From positions 28,745,062-28,809,061 of the forward strand of contig QVOM02000116.1 in the NCBI GenBank assembly GCA_003586115.2: DNA of 64,000 bases, given 5' to 3'. The stretch comes from Salvator merianae. Lineage: Eukaryota; Chordata; Lepidosauria; Squamata; Teiidae. This document shows positions 21,117 to 33,010 of this stretch, piece by piece (within the stretch, counting starts at the first letter, position 1; the number at the start of each line of letters is the position of its first letter). The notes below the pieces were generated by a model. That model did no database searches. It had not been told where the DNA came from and saw nothing but the letters and a program-made list of their open reading frames with translations. Made by a program: the position numbers and the translations under genes.

Positions 21117-21600
21117 CTTATAAATGGGCACTTGCTTTCTGTTCATACAAGGAAAGGAGAAGAAGACTTCATGACCACTAAAGGAATGAGCTTGGTCAGG
21201 TGACAGGATGTGGAATATGCAAGAGAGACAAAGATGTGGTGGCTAAATCCTGTTGCCCAGTCTAAAATTGGAGTTGCAGAGTGGTAAAGTATGGTATTTT
21301 ACCATTTCCAGAACTTGGCCATATGAGATCAGAATGCAATAGTTATAAAAATGTCAATTAGATGTCCATCACAACTTGGGAGATGCCATTGTTTCTGCAA
21401 CTGGACTGTAATTATCAAGACTGAAGTAGATGCCGTTAAGAGATATTCAGCTCCTAATGCATCAGTTATTTTTTTCCTTTTACAGCAGACTTTGGAACCA
21501 TGAACATGAATTATTTGTCAGTGTCCTGGCACACTTTCGTTCACGGAATTTCAACCAGCTCCAATGCTTTCTTAAATTTTTTTGCACTTAAGATCAAAAC

Positions 21601-21606
21601 AATAAA
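21601..21606 (+). promoter_or_regulatory. Candidate proximal poly(A) signal AATAAA
   Basis: Canonical hexamer 485 bp after the receptor stop codon. The sequence after it is not notably G/T-rich, so it may be weaker than the distal signal. Confidence 0.35.
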
Positions 21607-21904
21607 GATCATTCCATTGTATTTAAATCCTCACTCTCTCAAGAAGATATCATTCAGTATGATTCTGATATCAAGCACCAGGACAGTAATTGAAGGTAAA
21701 ATATTTATTGTGTCACAAGCAGAGTGAAGAGATGATGAAGCATTACTTAAGAAACACAAAGTTCTGTCAAACTCTATTAAGAGAGCCCAGAGACTTCGCT
21801 CAATATTCCATAGATGGTTGCTTGATATTAATCATTTGACAGGGAAATTGTCAGCCATATATTTCCATCCAGCAATCAGAAATAGGGAACAATTTTTCTT
21901 CACA

Positions 21905-21910
21905 AATAAA
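21905..21910 (+). promoter_or_regulatory. Candidate distal poly(A) signal AATAAA
   Basis: Canonical hexamer 789 bp after the receptor stop codon, followed by a long G run and then a T run (21926-21959), the kind of G/U-rich stretch that supports cleavage. Confidence 0.45.
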
Positions 21911-21930
21911 CTGTGAAATGTACTTGGGGG

Positions 21931-22771
21931 GGGGGGGGAGAGGGGTGTGTTTTTTTTCCTTTTCCTTCTCTATTTAATCATACAGTTGATTTTTTTCTGC
22001 TCCAGAAATGAAGTCTGCCAGGAGAGGATTTTTCCCTCTCCTTATTCCAGTGTTCAACTGTTTTTGATCTTTCCTTGGCTCTTTCCACAGATTACACCAG
22101 CATGTTTATGACAGTATGTGATATGTGGGTGTGTCAGCGCATCATGGTGTCTATGTGTGTGCACGCACATGCATGCAAAAGACTGAAATTGCCATGTTCA
22201 TGGCCATGTTGGCTGCACACACTTGATTTCCTTTGCAAACTGTTGTTGGTATGCATCCTCTGGAGGACTGGCTAACAAAATGAAACTCTCAGGCAGAAAA
22301 AAGTACAGGTGGTTGGATAGCCGCTTTGCATATAGAAAACCCAGGTTCCTCCTCCAGAATCTCCAGGTAGCTTTGGGAGATATTCCCACCTGCATCTCTG
22401 GGGAGCAAAAGCCAGAATATAGGCAGCACAGATGGATCAGAGATCTAATTCAGAACAGGGCACCTTCGTACGAAATTATAACTCTCAAGAATATAAAGAT
22501 TCTGAAATATGAGCTGACCATTGTATTGTTAAGTGCAGTTCATGTTTCGCAGGACATATTTGTGAGACCACATCAGTGTGGCGTCTCCAATTTCCACATT
22601 GAAATGCCAGAATCACAGGCTGCAAAGAGGAAATGTTAAGACTCATCCTATTCTTGTGTTTCTCCTCCTTCATGTCTTCTACCGTACGCATGGTTTCAAA
22701 ATATGTGTTATGAAATTGGTGTTTGGCATAGAAAAAAATTGCTTGAAATTAAATGGACCTAAATGTAATAT

Positions 22772-22834
<63 letters not shown>

Positions 22835-23630
22835 AAAAGTATCATGGGTTTGGGGGCACAAGGTACATTCCAACTCAGTTATTTTATGGTTGCAAAAGTT
22901 CCTAAGGATTTATAAAACTTCCACCCCTCCAAAACAAACCTTTAACTTCAGTGCTGCATGCACATCCTTTAATTGTATAATCATGCTCTACATATTTAGA
23001 AGAATTAGGTGTAAGCAGCACTGAGCACAACAGAACTTGTTTCTAAACAAATGGGAGAAAATGATACGGGAAGACATTAGAATTTGTATGTATATAAGAG
23101 TTCTACCATCTTCTTTTATAAGGGAAAGCCAATGCATTTAGCAGCTTTTCTATTGTACACACTGTACTAAAAAAAAAATACCTAGCCTTTGTGCAAGTAT
23201 TGCTAGGTAATTAAACTAGATACTTCCAGCAATCTTCCACTTTGGAAAATGCATCAGGACCTAGCTACCTCCGTCCATGCATTTTCTTGAGTATTTTAAC
23301 AAATGTGTGATCTACTTAAACCTAACATTACACAAAATCATTGTCCCAAAGGGAAAGCCATATTGTTTCCACTAGTTGACAAGTGGTTGTGACTAAGTGT
23401 TTGTGCTACACAAAGGACCAAACCTCCAGGCAACTTGAAAGAGTTTACTTGTACAGATGTATTTTCCGGTCTAAAAAATATCTTGCAAGTTCAAGCGTCT
23501 GTAATGGCTTCCCATGAAATGCCATGCCACATAAAACCTCCTCCTTGCAAGATGAAACTCCAGCCATGAGGCATGAGAAAAGGGAACTGCTGAAAATATG
23601 GGCAGCAAAGTGAGGTTAGAAAGTTTCTTA
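21931..23630. other. Intergenic sequence downstream of the receptor
   Basis: No exon recognised. Holds a G run (21926-21940), a GAAA microsatellite (22772-22837) and AT-rich sequence. Confidence 0.6.
22772..22837. repeat. (GAAA)n microsatellite
   Basis: About 16 GAAA units; it produces spurious long frames on both strands. Confidence 0.95.
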
Positions 23631-23733
23631 GGGTGATTCCACACTGGCTGGTATACTGGACCAGCAAGCAAACTAAGAGCCTCCCTTCTGCACGCTGGGC
23701 AGGGCTGGCATACTGACCAGTTCAGAATCACCC
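23631..23733. mobile_element. Short palindromic MITE with TTA target duplication
   Basis: Left gggtgattccacactggctg pairs with right ccagttcagaatcaccc, continuing through ggtatactgg and gcatactgacc. TTA flanks both ends (23628-23630 and 23734-23736). At 103 bp, almost all of it is arm. Confidence 0.8.
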
Positions 23734-26214
23734 TTAGACAGACCAATATGCACCCCCCAAAAAAAAAAAAATGATGGAAGACAACGTTATCAAATTTTTA
23801 AACATTTGTATATGTTTCTGAATGTATGTTGATATCACCAGTAAATGAACAGGTTAAAAAGTATTCAAACTTAAGTGTACAAAGGAAGGGAAAGTGGGAT
23901 GATTCAGTCAGGACCAAGAGCAGTGAAAAGAGCCACTCCAGGGACAGAACACAAAATATTAAACATGCGACCAGAGTCAGCCCTAGCCTGATAGAAAGAC
24001 AATGGTGAATCAGATTGTGCAGAGGCCTCTATGATATTTATATGCAAATAAAACGTCACAGAATTTCTGGGAAAGTGCATTTTAACTGTTTAATTGATTC
24101 TAGCCAAGAATACTCGTTGGAAGTCCTGCAGTTCAATAATATTCCATTTTAAGCCAACTGTTGGTTATTAATCTTTGGTCTCCAATTCTACTGCCATGTT
24201 GACGCTGAACATCCTTGGGGACACTCCAGGGACCAGCCTTGCAAACTGCAGTTCACTGCCATAAGTGGCTTAGCCTGCAACATCAATATGACTGGGCTAC
24301 AAAACTACTCTTTGCTTACGTCCAATGGGAGTACACCATTATGCCCTTTTTCTCTATGTATATTTCCTTTCTGCTGCTGCTTTGTTTGTAAACTAGCCGA
24401 ATAAAAAGGTCAAGGACCTCCTGAGCTTCATGGATGGTAAGAAGCATGTGAAATGGATAGAACATTAACTTATGCTACATCAGGAGGTCCATTGTAGACC
24501 ATTTTCTGGGATCTTTTGATCCCAGTCACACCCTGGGCCTCCCCAGCCTGCAGCAAGTGTAAATAGATAGAAACCACTCAGAGGTTTCTCTCACAGCAGA
24601 GTTGCTTCTTCACCCCTGCTAGGTGTGCAAAGGGGCACAGAGATGACTCTGAGGCTGAAAACCACAGCCTAATTCACCATCGTGGCCTTGGAACCAGATG
24701 GTACTTCTGGCTGCATTTCTGGTCCCCCCATGTGATTTTAGCCAGAATTTTTCGTACTGTGAATAGAGTCTCACTTGCGGCAGCATTGCATTTGGCAGCG
24801 CAGAGCCTTCGATGATGCTCAGTTGCTTCCATGTAAGGTCATGCACCTCCCATTCCAAAGTGGATTAACCCTTTGTTCTGAACAGGCAAGTTCCATAGCA
24901 GTACAAGCCAGCAATATCACACTTGGAAGTTACCTCCAAACAATTCCTTACATTACGTATTTATATATTTAACCTGCAGTTAACCCTCTGTGAGAACATG
25001 TAACACTGTAAAAAATGGGGGCAAATCCACCCAACAACTGCAATATCATACAGCATCTGTGGGGTACATACTACCTCATGACCTCAGTTAGTCCTAAATT
25101 GCCACAAGGCCTGATCAGGGTTACTGCTTCCAGAAATGGAGTTCCACACTCTGCTCATCAAATGCAATAAACAAGGCTTCCTGTCTGCCTGCCTTCTCCT
25201 ACAGCTCCACCTCCCCTTGGTTTGCCTATCTTTTGATTCTGAACTTTTTTTCTTTTCCATCTGTTCCATCTCTCCTTTTCCACCTTTCCTACAACACTGC
25301 CAGCATGTAGAGCCATAATGGGGGAGGAGACTTGTAATCCCAGATGTAACTTTCCTGTTACAAAGGACACTGAAGCCTAGGAATGGCCCTGCACACCAAA
25401 GAACACTCTTATACCACATGAGTACTGTGTTGCAACATGCATGGAACTTGTAAGTCAACCACTGTTAATGGGCCTGAACATAAACTCTCAAACACATATC
25501 TGGCTACATTCAACTGGTGAAAGAAAGTTCCAGGTGATACCTTAGGCACATGGCGTCTCCACTCCGACCACACCCCCAGGCGTGCAGAGAGGAAGAAGTA
25601 CATCTGAGGGCACTCGTCAACCTCAAGAACTCACACCACTGCTTTGTAGATAGATAATGACTGTGTGAGAGACCTATCTGGCCTGCACTTTGCCAGTGGC
25701 ATTTTTTGACACACTGGAAATGGCCAACTTCCAAGACTATTTTCAGTGTGACAAAAAAAAAAAAAAAAAACACCCACCACCATGCTATCTCCTCAAAACT
25801 GAGGAACTTTTGTTCACCAGCTTTGAAGGTAAGAAGGGGCTGAGCCACACAGTATCAAGATACCATGTTGCAGGAGCAAGTTCTCCTGCCCTTAAGGTGC
25901 TACAATCTGCCATCATGGGATTGCAGTCTACGTCTTCTGTAAATTTAATTTCATTCCTGTATAGACCCTGCCAGGAACAGCAGGTCGTATGGCATTTGTT
26001 AAATTACAAGATTTATTTGACTAATGAAATAATAAAAAAAGATTTCAAAGAGTGAGGTCTTCCACCCTAGCTACACACAAGCCTTACTTTCCACTTGAAA
26101 ATGAATTCCAGATGAAATCACGTGGGTTTCAAGTTAAAGAGAAGACAGGCTTAAATAGTTAAAGCACATTTAAAGTGCTTATTCTCAGGACAAAAGCTTT
26201 CTATGCCCATCTAA
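23734..26214. other. Intergenic sequence, no gene seen
   Basis: Contains poly-A runs (23759-23771, 25753-25770) and a pyrimidine-rich stretch around 25180-25290. Open frames of up to 124 codons show no family features and overlap one another on both strands. Confidence 0.55.
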
Positions 26215-26646
26215 GGGCCTGCTTACACTTACCTTCTAGTGAGCGATTGGCTGCTCACTGGGCAGGCCCGTCCACTTGCTGCTGCCGCATCCCAGAGCAC
26301 TCACAGCTGTTCCTGGATATCACTAGCTCTGGATAACAAAAATGTCTGCAGCTTCACCAGGGGCAGCTAGTGGGCTCCTGGACAGCAGCATCACACCATC
26401 TTCCAGGTACAACCTTGCGAGTTGGGTGGTACTGCAGCTGCAGAGTCCCGTGTCGCATCACGATTGCCTTGACATGCCATGGTGATCTGGCCTGCCCTGG
26501 TCAACCCATACACACTTTGAATGCTGGTGGCCCAGTTCAAGCTTTTATTAGCTCTTGTAATGTGGATGGTCACCTCCACATCTGATCTTTACAGGCCTGG
26601 TATGACATTTCTATACCATACCAGGCCATTAGGTGCAAACAGACCC
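26215..26646. mobile_element. Probable Harbinger-like MITE (432 bp)
   Basis: Left gggcctgcttacactt and right aggtgcaaacagaccc are imperfect inverted partners. The flanks are TAA and TGA, a duplication with one change. An internal hairpin (ggcctggtatg and cataccaggcc) lies near the right end. Confidence 0.5.
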
Positions 26647-27129
26647 TGAGACTCTGTCATCTGTTGTAATTGATTGGCCAATCCAATCTACTGTTTCAGT
26701 AGATTCATTCCTGCACATAACTGAAACCAACATAAAATGAATGCAGAAGTGCACTCCTCCACAAACTTACAAATAGAACATTCAAAAAATAAAAGGCAGA
26801 ACTAAACAGTTTATTCAGTCTGGATCCTTAGCACTAGAGGCTGCTAGCTAGCTGGCTGAACCAATTTCCTTGTGCTCTTTTTTCTTACAAAGTCTGCAGA
26901 ACTGCAAGAAGATATGCTGGCTCTCTAACTTTGCATGCCAGCAATTCCTCCGAGGGGCTGGAGTAGCCACAGCACAATAAAGAACTGGTTCCTTCCACAA
27001 CGGAAAACCAGAGGCATATCTCACTCGCCGACCTGCATTTGGCCTCTCTAAACCTGCAATATCGGCACACCTATGTTGGAAAAAGCAATGCACTTGGGAT
27101 GCTAGAAAAAGTACTCTGCTAAAAGAACA

Positions 27130-28740
27130 GATTCATTTGAAAATATTTTATTTATTTAACAATGCATAGCCCACCTTTCACCAAAAGGTCCCAGGGTAGT
27201 TCACAAGAATAAAAAGTTAAAATATATAGAATAACCTAAAACATATTTAAAATAAACTCACATTCACTCACTCATTTATTCACTCACTTCCTGACAGATG
27301 AAGCTAAAATCAAAGACCTAGGTGAACAGATATGTTTCAAACAAAGCACATAAAACTATATAATGTAGGTACCTGGGAAATCTCCAGAGGGAAGTTTTTC
27401 CAGAGTCTCTGGGTCACCACAGAAAAGGTCCCTTTTAGTGTCCCTGCTCCTTACACCTCTGAGAGAGGAGAAACTACAAGAAGGTCCTCTTCTTGAGATC
27501 TCAGTTCTCAAGCAGGTCTATATGAGAAAAGGCAGTCCTTCAAAAAACCATTTAGGGCTTTATATGTTAAGATCGACATCTTGAATCAGGCTTGGAAGCA
27601 AATAGGCAGCTACGGAAGATCTCTCAAGACCAATGTGATATGTGTCCAAACAGAACCTCTCATTCTGCACTAGTTTCAGCTTCCAGACCATTTCAAGGGT
27701 AGTCCCATGTAGAAAGTATTACAGTAGTCTGCTCTGGAGGTTACCAGAGTGTGGATTACAGTGGCCAAGTTATCCCTACCCAGGAAAGACTGAAGCTGGT
27801 GAACCAGTCAGATATCGTGGTAGGTACTACTGGCTACAGCTGCCACATGGGTCTGAAACGACAGTGTCAAATCCAAGAACAGCCCCAGATCATATACCTG
27901 TTCATTCTGGAGCAAAATAACCCTGTCCAGAATCAGGGGTCCCTTAACGTCCAGGGCTCAGGATCATATGACATACAGATCTTGTCTGGACGCAGTTTCA
28001 ATTTATTGTTCCACATCCAGCACATTTGTGCCTCCAGGCAGCATTTGAACACCTGCACTGTCTCCCCTGATTCAGAAGGAATGGAGAGATAGAGTTGGGT
28101 GTCATCAGTGTACTGATGGAACCTCACTGCAAAATTCCTGATGACCTCCCCGGTGGATTCTTATAGATGTTAAAGAGCGTGGGGGACAGAAATGACCCAC
28201 AAGAAGGTTCCTAGGACATTGAACAAAAGTCCTTCATTCTATTTTCTGGATCATACCGTGGAGATAGAAAGAAAACCTCTGTAAAAAGTGCCCCCAAGTC
28301 CCAGTCCCCAAAACCACTCCAGCATTATACCATGGTTGATGGTTTGAAGGCCACTGAGAGATTGAGGAGAACAAACAGGGTTCCATTGTTCCCATCCTTC
28401 TCCCAATGAAGGTCATCCATCAGGGTGACCAAGGCAGGGTGGGTGATCAAGGCAGTTTCAGTGCCAAACCCCTGCCTAAACTCAGATAGGAATGGGTCTA
28501 GATAATCCATTTCCTCCAAGCATGCGTGCAGTTGGATAGCCACTATCTTCTCCAACACCTTGTCCAAAAAGGGAATAGTAGATGCTGGGCGGTAGTTATT
28601 TAATACTTCTGGATCTAGGGAAATCCTCTTAAGGTAGGACAATACCACAGCTTTCTTTAGCACCACTGGCACCTCTCCTTCCTGCAAAGAGGCATTTATC
28701 ACTCCCTGGACATACCCAGACATACCTCCTCAGGTAGCTT
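27130..28740 (-). mobile_element. L2-type LINE, antisense, 5'-truncated, reverse transcriptase remnants
   Basis: The minus strand at 28723-28325 encodes RT fingers/palm: LKKAVVLSYLKR, NNYRPAS, FLDKVLEKIV, QLHACLEE-DYLDPFLSEFRQG and GTETAL, ending LVLLNLSVAFKP. Further on, 28127-27933 reads FHQYTDDTQLYLSIPS, the catalytic YADD block with Ala changed to Thr, then NKLKLRPDK. The parts are in different frames, so it is a dead copy. The 3' end is the aaaggtcccagggtagttca to aataaactc block at 27170-27260. Neighbouring intergenic copies share that tail. Confidence 0.85.
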
Positions 28741-30109
28741 TTATTAGCTATTAAGGACAGAGACAAGGAGACAAGTAGTGGTCAACCCCTTGCAAACAGC
28801 TTGTCTACTTCCTCAGACTACAAGAATTGAAACTGAATCCAATATAACAGGACCATACAGTGCTCCTTATATCTCTGCAGAATGCTTTCAGCTGTAGAAT
28901 CCAAATCCAAGTGGAATCTGCCATTGTCTACACCAGCATGCAGATGTCAGGTCCCTATTCCAGGATATATTCCAGAATAAGACCAATCTTCAGGGTGCTG
29001 CTAGTTTGGAAGAATCACAACATGACCACAAAAATGGCAGCTGCACAGCAAAGTTATGGCAGTCTCTCTGGGAAGTGGTTTCCAAACCTCAGCTAGAAGT
29101 AGTAGAGCACAATTTGTATTGTTCTATGAGTTTTCCACTGAAATTAGCGGAAATCTTCAAAATTCTGATTGTGGGCTTGATCTTTTACATAAATTATATC
29201 TTCTCTAATGAGATTGTTTCTTTCTTGGACCACCAGCAAATTATTGATGACAATTATTTAACTAACCATCTGCTTTGTTTATCTTAGTAAAATTCATTCC
29301 TGTTGTCGGTTAATTCTGCACAAACTTCATTGCCATAAAGTCATTAGGGCTGAATTTTACTTTAGTGAGGAAAATGTAATTTGTCACCTTCGTTAAGTGC
29401 ATTGCTACATTGTATAGGAAAGCTTTGGGCTGGCTTGCTTGAAATACAGACAGCAATGAGAAATCTTTTTGACAAATAAGATGTTTCTGCAATTTTGTAC
29501 CAATCTGCTAGTAATTGGTGGACAAAACTGAGATACATTTTTAAAAACCAAATCAATATTAGAAAGATTATTTTATCATTTATGTTCATTAGACTTTATT
29601 TTTGTGAGCAGTTATATCTGTTTCTGAATACTTAAATTGGGGAGGGGGACTGTGAAAGAAAAAACTCACTTAACTTATCTATACAGAACTGTTTGCACAG
29701 TGTAACATATTCACGGAAATTAATAATAATGCCATATTTTTGCAAGGGAAAACAAAGTTCAGCTCCATGAATCACCAACTACTTTTACTCAAAGACGTTT
29801 GCAAATTCTGTGCATATAACAAAAGATACTTGTGAAGATTTCTCATACAACATGTCTTTTCATATAATACATATTTTCTACACCGAAACTTACCTCTGAA
29901 TGTTTCCATGCTGCAGTGGAGCACTTCCAAATTTAGGGAAAACGGCATGCAGGATCCAAGACATACTATACAATGTTAATGAAAACAATACCTGCTTTTC
30001 CCTCTAATATACAGAATGACATAGAGCATTGCATAGCTTTGTTACACATTGTGTATATTTCTATCCCTACCCACAGTAAACACTGAGGTGGAAAGAAGTT
30101 AGGGAAATA
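28741..30109. other. Intergenic sequence with one MITE arm
   Basis: Apart from the subfamily B arm at 28931-28990, I see AT-rich unique sequence without recognisable exons. Confidence 0.55.
28931..28990. mobile_element. Solo arm of MITE subfamily B
   Basis: caccagcatgcagatgtcag, gtccctattccaggatatat and tccagaataaga match the right arm of the element at 11071-11250 (from gcggatagcaggtcc). Confidence 0.55.
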
Positions 30110-30264
30110 CAGTCATCCCACATTATTTGCAAGAGCTCCATTCCAGGAAAACCCATGAAAAGTTAAAATGATGAGAGAGAAAGACAACTGGGAGTTTCTC
30201 CTTCCTTAAAAACAAACTCACAAAACGGACAATTTATGAAACTATGAGTAACAAAGAACAACTG
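30110..30264. mobile_element. Candidate Tigger/pogo-like MITE
   Basis: Left cagtcatcccacattattt and the reverse complement of the right end (cagttgttctttgttactc) share the CAGT..T.C....TTA.T pattern of pogo-type ends. The left is preceded by TA; the right flank is CA. Weak. Confidence 0.35.
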
Positions 30265-31410
30265 CATACAAAATGACAGCGTGGTGTCACTATATGGGTT
30301 AAATAATCTTTCACATCATGGGAGAAAAGAAGAACATCTTTTTACTAGAAATGGTGCAGCTTTTCTCACTTGGTTGAAAACCAGTGGGTATATGGGTGTG
30401 TCTCCATTTATCATTCACCAGGCACCCATGTCACTGGACTGGACACAGCAAAGCACCCAATGACATGACGGGAGGTCATTTCCATAGAAATGTCCATGCC
30501 TCCCAGCACTTCCCTACACAGCATTGGATGCAGTGTAGCCCAGTCTAGGCAGGCCCAAATGGCCTAAGACCTTTTTAGAAGACCTATGGCAGTCTACTCA
30601 TGTGTAAACCAGCCCAGGAAGACATGGAGAAGGGTGCATACCTCCATGGGCTTGCTTAGCAAAGGGACCCATTTCAACAGTGCACCAAATTGTGCTGCTG
30701 AAATGAGCTCCCTGAATGTCTGAGGCCACAAACTTTAGTTCCTGGTCGTTGGAGCCCTCACAGCAGGCTCCAAAGGTCACGTGAGCTTTGGAGTGGTATG
30801 GAGGTTGTTCCATAACAGGCCATCCAAGTGCAGACAGCCTTGTACCATGACAGCTGGATTGTGCTGACTAGAAATCGTTCCAGTAGAAACAGACCAGCTG
30901 GAACAGTGGTAGCCCACAAATTCATACATTATTTTGAAGAAAAGAAAACAGATTCTTCCCTAGCATTGTTAGAACAAATCCATATTTGCACTCCAGTTTG
31001 TGGAAGTTTGATCAAAAACCCAAGCCAAACAATGATAATGACTTCAAATGTGTTATTTTATTTTACCTTACATTTGCACTAGGAAGCTATGCTAAGCATC
31101 AGAATGCAATAATGGAAGAATAACATGCCCCAGGAACCTGCGATAAGGGAGTAATACAGCAATATGACTGGCGTCCTGCTTTGAACTTTCCCAAACTGAG
31201 CATTGATCTATTTCATGTCAAGGCCTAATTTGCCACAATCAAATTGTGATACCAATCACCACCTCAGCCCATCCCACTACCCCTCTAAACAACCAATACT
31301 TACTGCAACTGATATTCCTGTATTGTCATTCTATCTTTGATAATCTTTAAACTATCACACTCAGAGGTGAGCGGTGGTGGAATGTGGGGGGGGGGGTTGT
31401 AGCAGACCCC

Positions 31411-31473
31411 AAGTTTGTATACTGCCTTAGAACTACTGTGAAAGGTTGTATAAAAATGTTAAATAAATAAATG
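31411..31473 (+). mobile_element. LINE/SINE 3' tail
   Basis: tttgtatactgccttagaac then ggttgtataaaaatg and TAAATAAATAAA, like tails at 53860 and 60525. Confidence 0.45.
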
Positions 31474-31646
31474 TGAGTGTCCCAGGTCCACTAAGCAGGG
31501 AAGCACCCAGTTCTCAAAAGGACTGTATTCTCCTGGAACAAAAAGACACACGATCTTTCAGTATCTGGAGACTCATGTTTGCCACTAACGGTTCAGAAGA
31601 CATTGGTAGTCAGGAATACCTACTTTCAGCTTCAGCTGGATAAATT

Positions 31647-31694
31647 GCAGATGGCAGGGCGCTATTCTGAAATATAATCCAGAATAACGTCTTA
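31647..31694. mobile_element. Solo arm of MITE subfamily B
   Basis: gcagatggcagggcgctatt, then ctgaaatataatccagaata, match the subfamily B arm. Confidence 0.45.
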
Positions 31695-32844
31695 GTTTTG
31701 TTGTACACTGGCACTTTTAAGGAAGAATCACTTTGCTGGTTTTATCCTTAACTTCAGTTATTACATTTTGAATCTCATCTGAGACCTCATTAGTCAAGGA
31801 ATTGCAACCGTGCTTTGAGAACTAATCACTTTGGGTTCTGAAATCTTTGTGTCATCATTTTACGCTTGAGTAGGGAAGAATTCCCTTGCTGCTTAAGAAC
31901 AGGCTGCTGATTTCAGCTGGTTTCACATGCTATATAAAATATCTGCCTGATTGAAACCCAGTGAAGTATGCAAGATGAAAGAAGCTGCATCCATCTCTAT
32001 GGTTTTTTTGTTTTCTTATTTAAAAAAGGAAGAAATCTGTGATTAACTGTTAATTTAAAAAAAAAAGCATAACCAGGAAATAAATACAAGTTTATAAGGC
32101 TATTAAATTATGCTATTTAAATGCAGAAGCTACATCATGGATGCATTTAAAACATCTGTCCAGATCAGGCCTGGCACATGGAGCAAAGTTAACCAATTTC
32201 TCCTGATTATTTTTTTACTTACTGGAGAATCAATCCACAAAGAAACAAATCAAAACACATTGCAGTTTTTCTCCAAACTGAACCTGCTCTAAACTAGTGA
32301 GGAAAAAAAACCTGAGAAAACTGAGATGAAAAAAGAAAACCAAGGACTTTCCCAAAGAGAAAGTCATGAGATAAGGTCAAACATAGTGGAAATCTTGAGA
32401 TGACCAGAGCATCATAGGCAAGATTCTCATGGGCCACAGAAGGGCACAAAAGCAGTCCAATCCTGACCAGAACATTGTCTTCAGCCCAGGATCAGGGGGA
32501 AAGGAGGATTGTCCACTCCACTCCAAGTACCAGCCTCTACAAACATTGAGGTTGGAGGACAGAAGTTCCCTGTCTTTGACGTTTCCAGTGGAGATCATGA
32601 CAAGGGGGGAACAAAATGGCCCCAGAAGCTGGCCCTTTTCTACACTTTGCTCCAGCAGGTAGGTTGCTCCATTGGCCACCAGACCTCTGCACTGTGGCTG
32701 CAGGAGAAAACCAAGCTTGGGATCCCTGTTCCAGAGAAGATTTTACTGCTCTGCAAAAAACAGATCAGGCTGAGTGCTGCTGCATGAATGTGGTGACATA
32801 TGGTTACTATCTTTTGGCATGGTGCTGTGTGGCCATGCAGCTCT

Positions 32845-33010
32845 TGCCACAGTCATACATCACACCCATGGCCCATCTAGTCCAGCAATCTGCTCTCACA
32901 GTGGCCAACCAGCTGCACATGGAAGCCCACCAGCAGAACATGGGCACACAGCGTGCTCTGCTTGCAGTCTCCTAGCAGATGGCCTTGGAGGTATATTGCC
33001 TACTACTACT
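32845..33010 (-). mobile_element. CR1-like LINE remnant, antisense
   Basis: ggcccatctagtccagcaat, ctgctctcacagtggccaac and ggaagcccaccagcagaaca follow the antisense order of a common reptilian CR1-type 3' region. A shorter relative lies at 33800-33870. Confidence 0.6.

Larger units (their letters stand above)
21117..21930 (+). other. Probable 3' UTR of the receptor gene
   Basis: Sequence directly after the stop codon has no open frame of interest and no recognisable repeat until the G-rich run at about 21925. Two AATAAA hexamers occur, at 21601-21606 and 21905-21910. The second is followed within 30 bases by a G/T-rich stretch that would suit a cleavage-site downstream element, so I place the likely 3' end near 21930. 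The exact end is inferred. Confidence 0.5.
30265..32844. other. Intergenic sequence with minor repeats
   Basis: Holds a G run (31386-31395), a retroelement tail (31411-31473) and a MITE arm (31647-31694). The region 30440-30850 has MITE-like composition but no defined ends. Nothing coding. Confidence 0.5.

Noticed and set aside
22578..23024. 148-codon frame with repeated ERKK
   Set aside because: It runs through the GAAA microsatellite and has no family features.
28325..28723. 132-codon minus-strand frame as a host gene
   Set aside because: It encodes a broken LINE reverse transcriptase and is followed by an L2-type tail.
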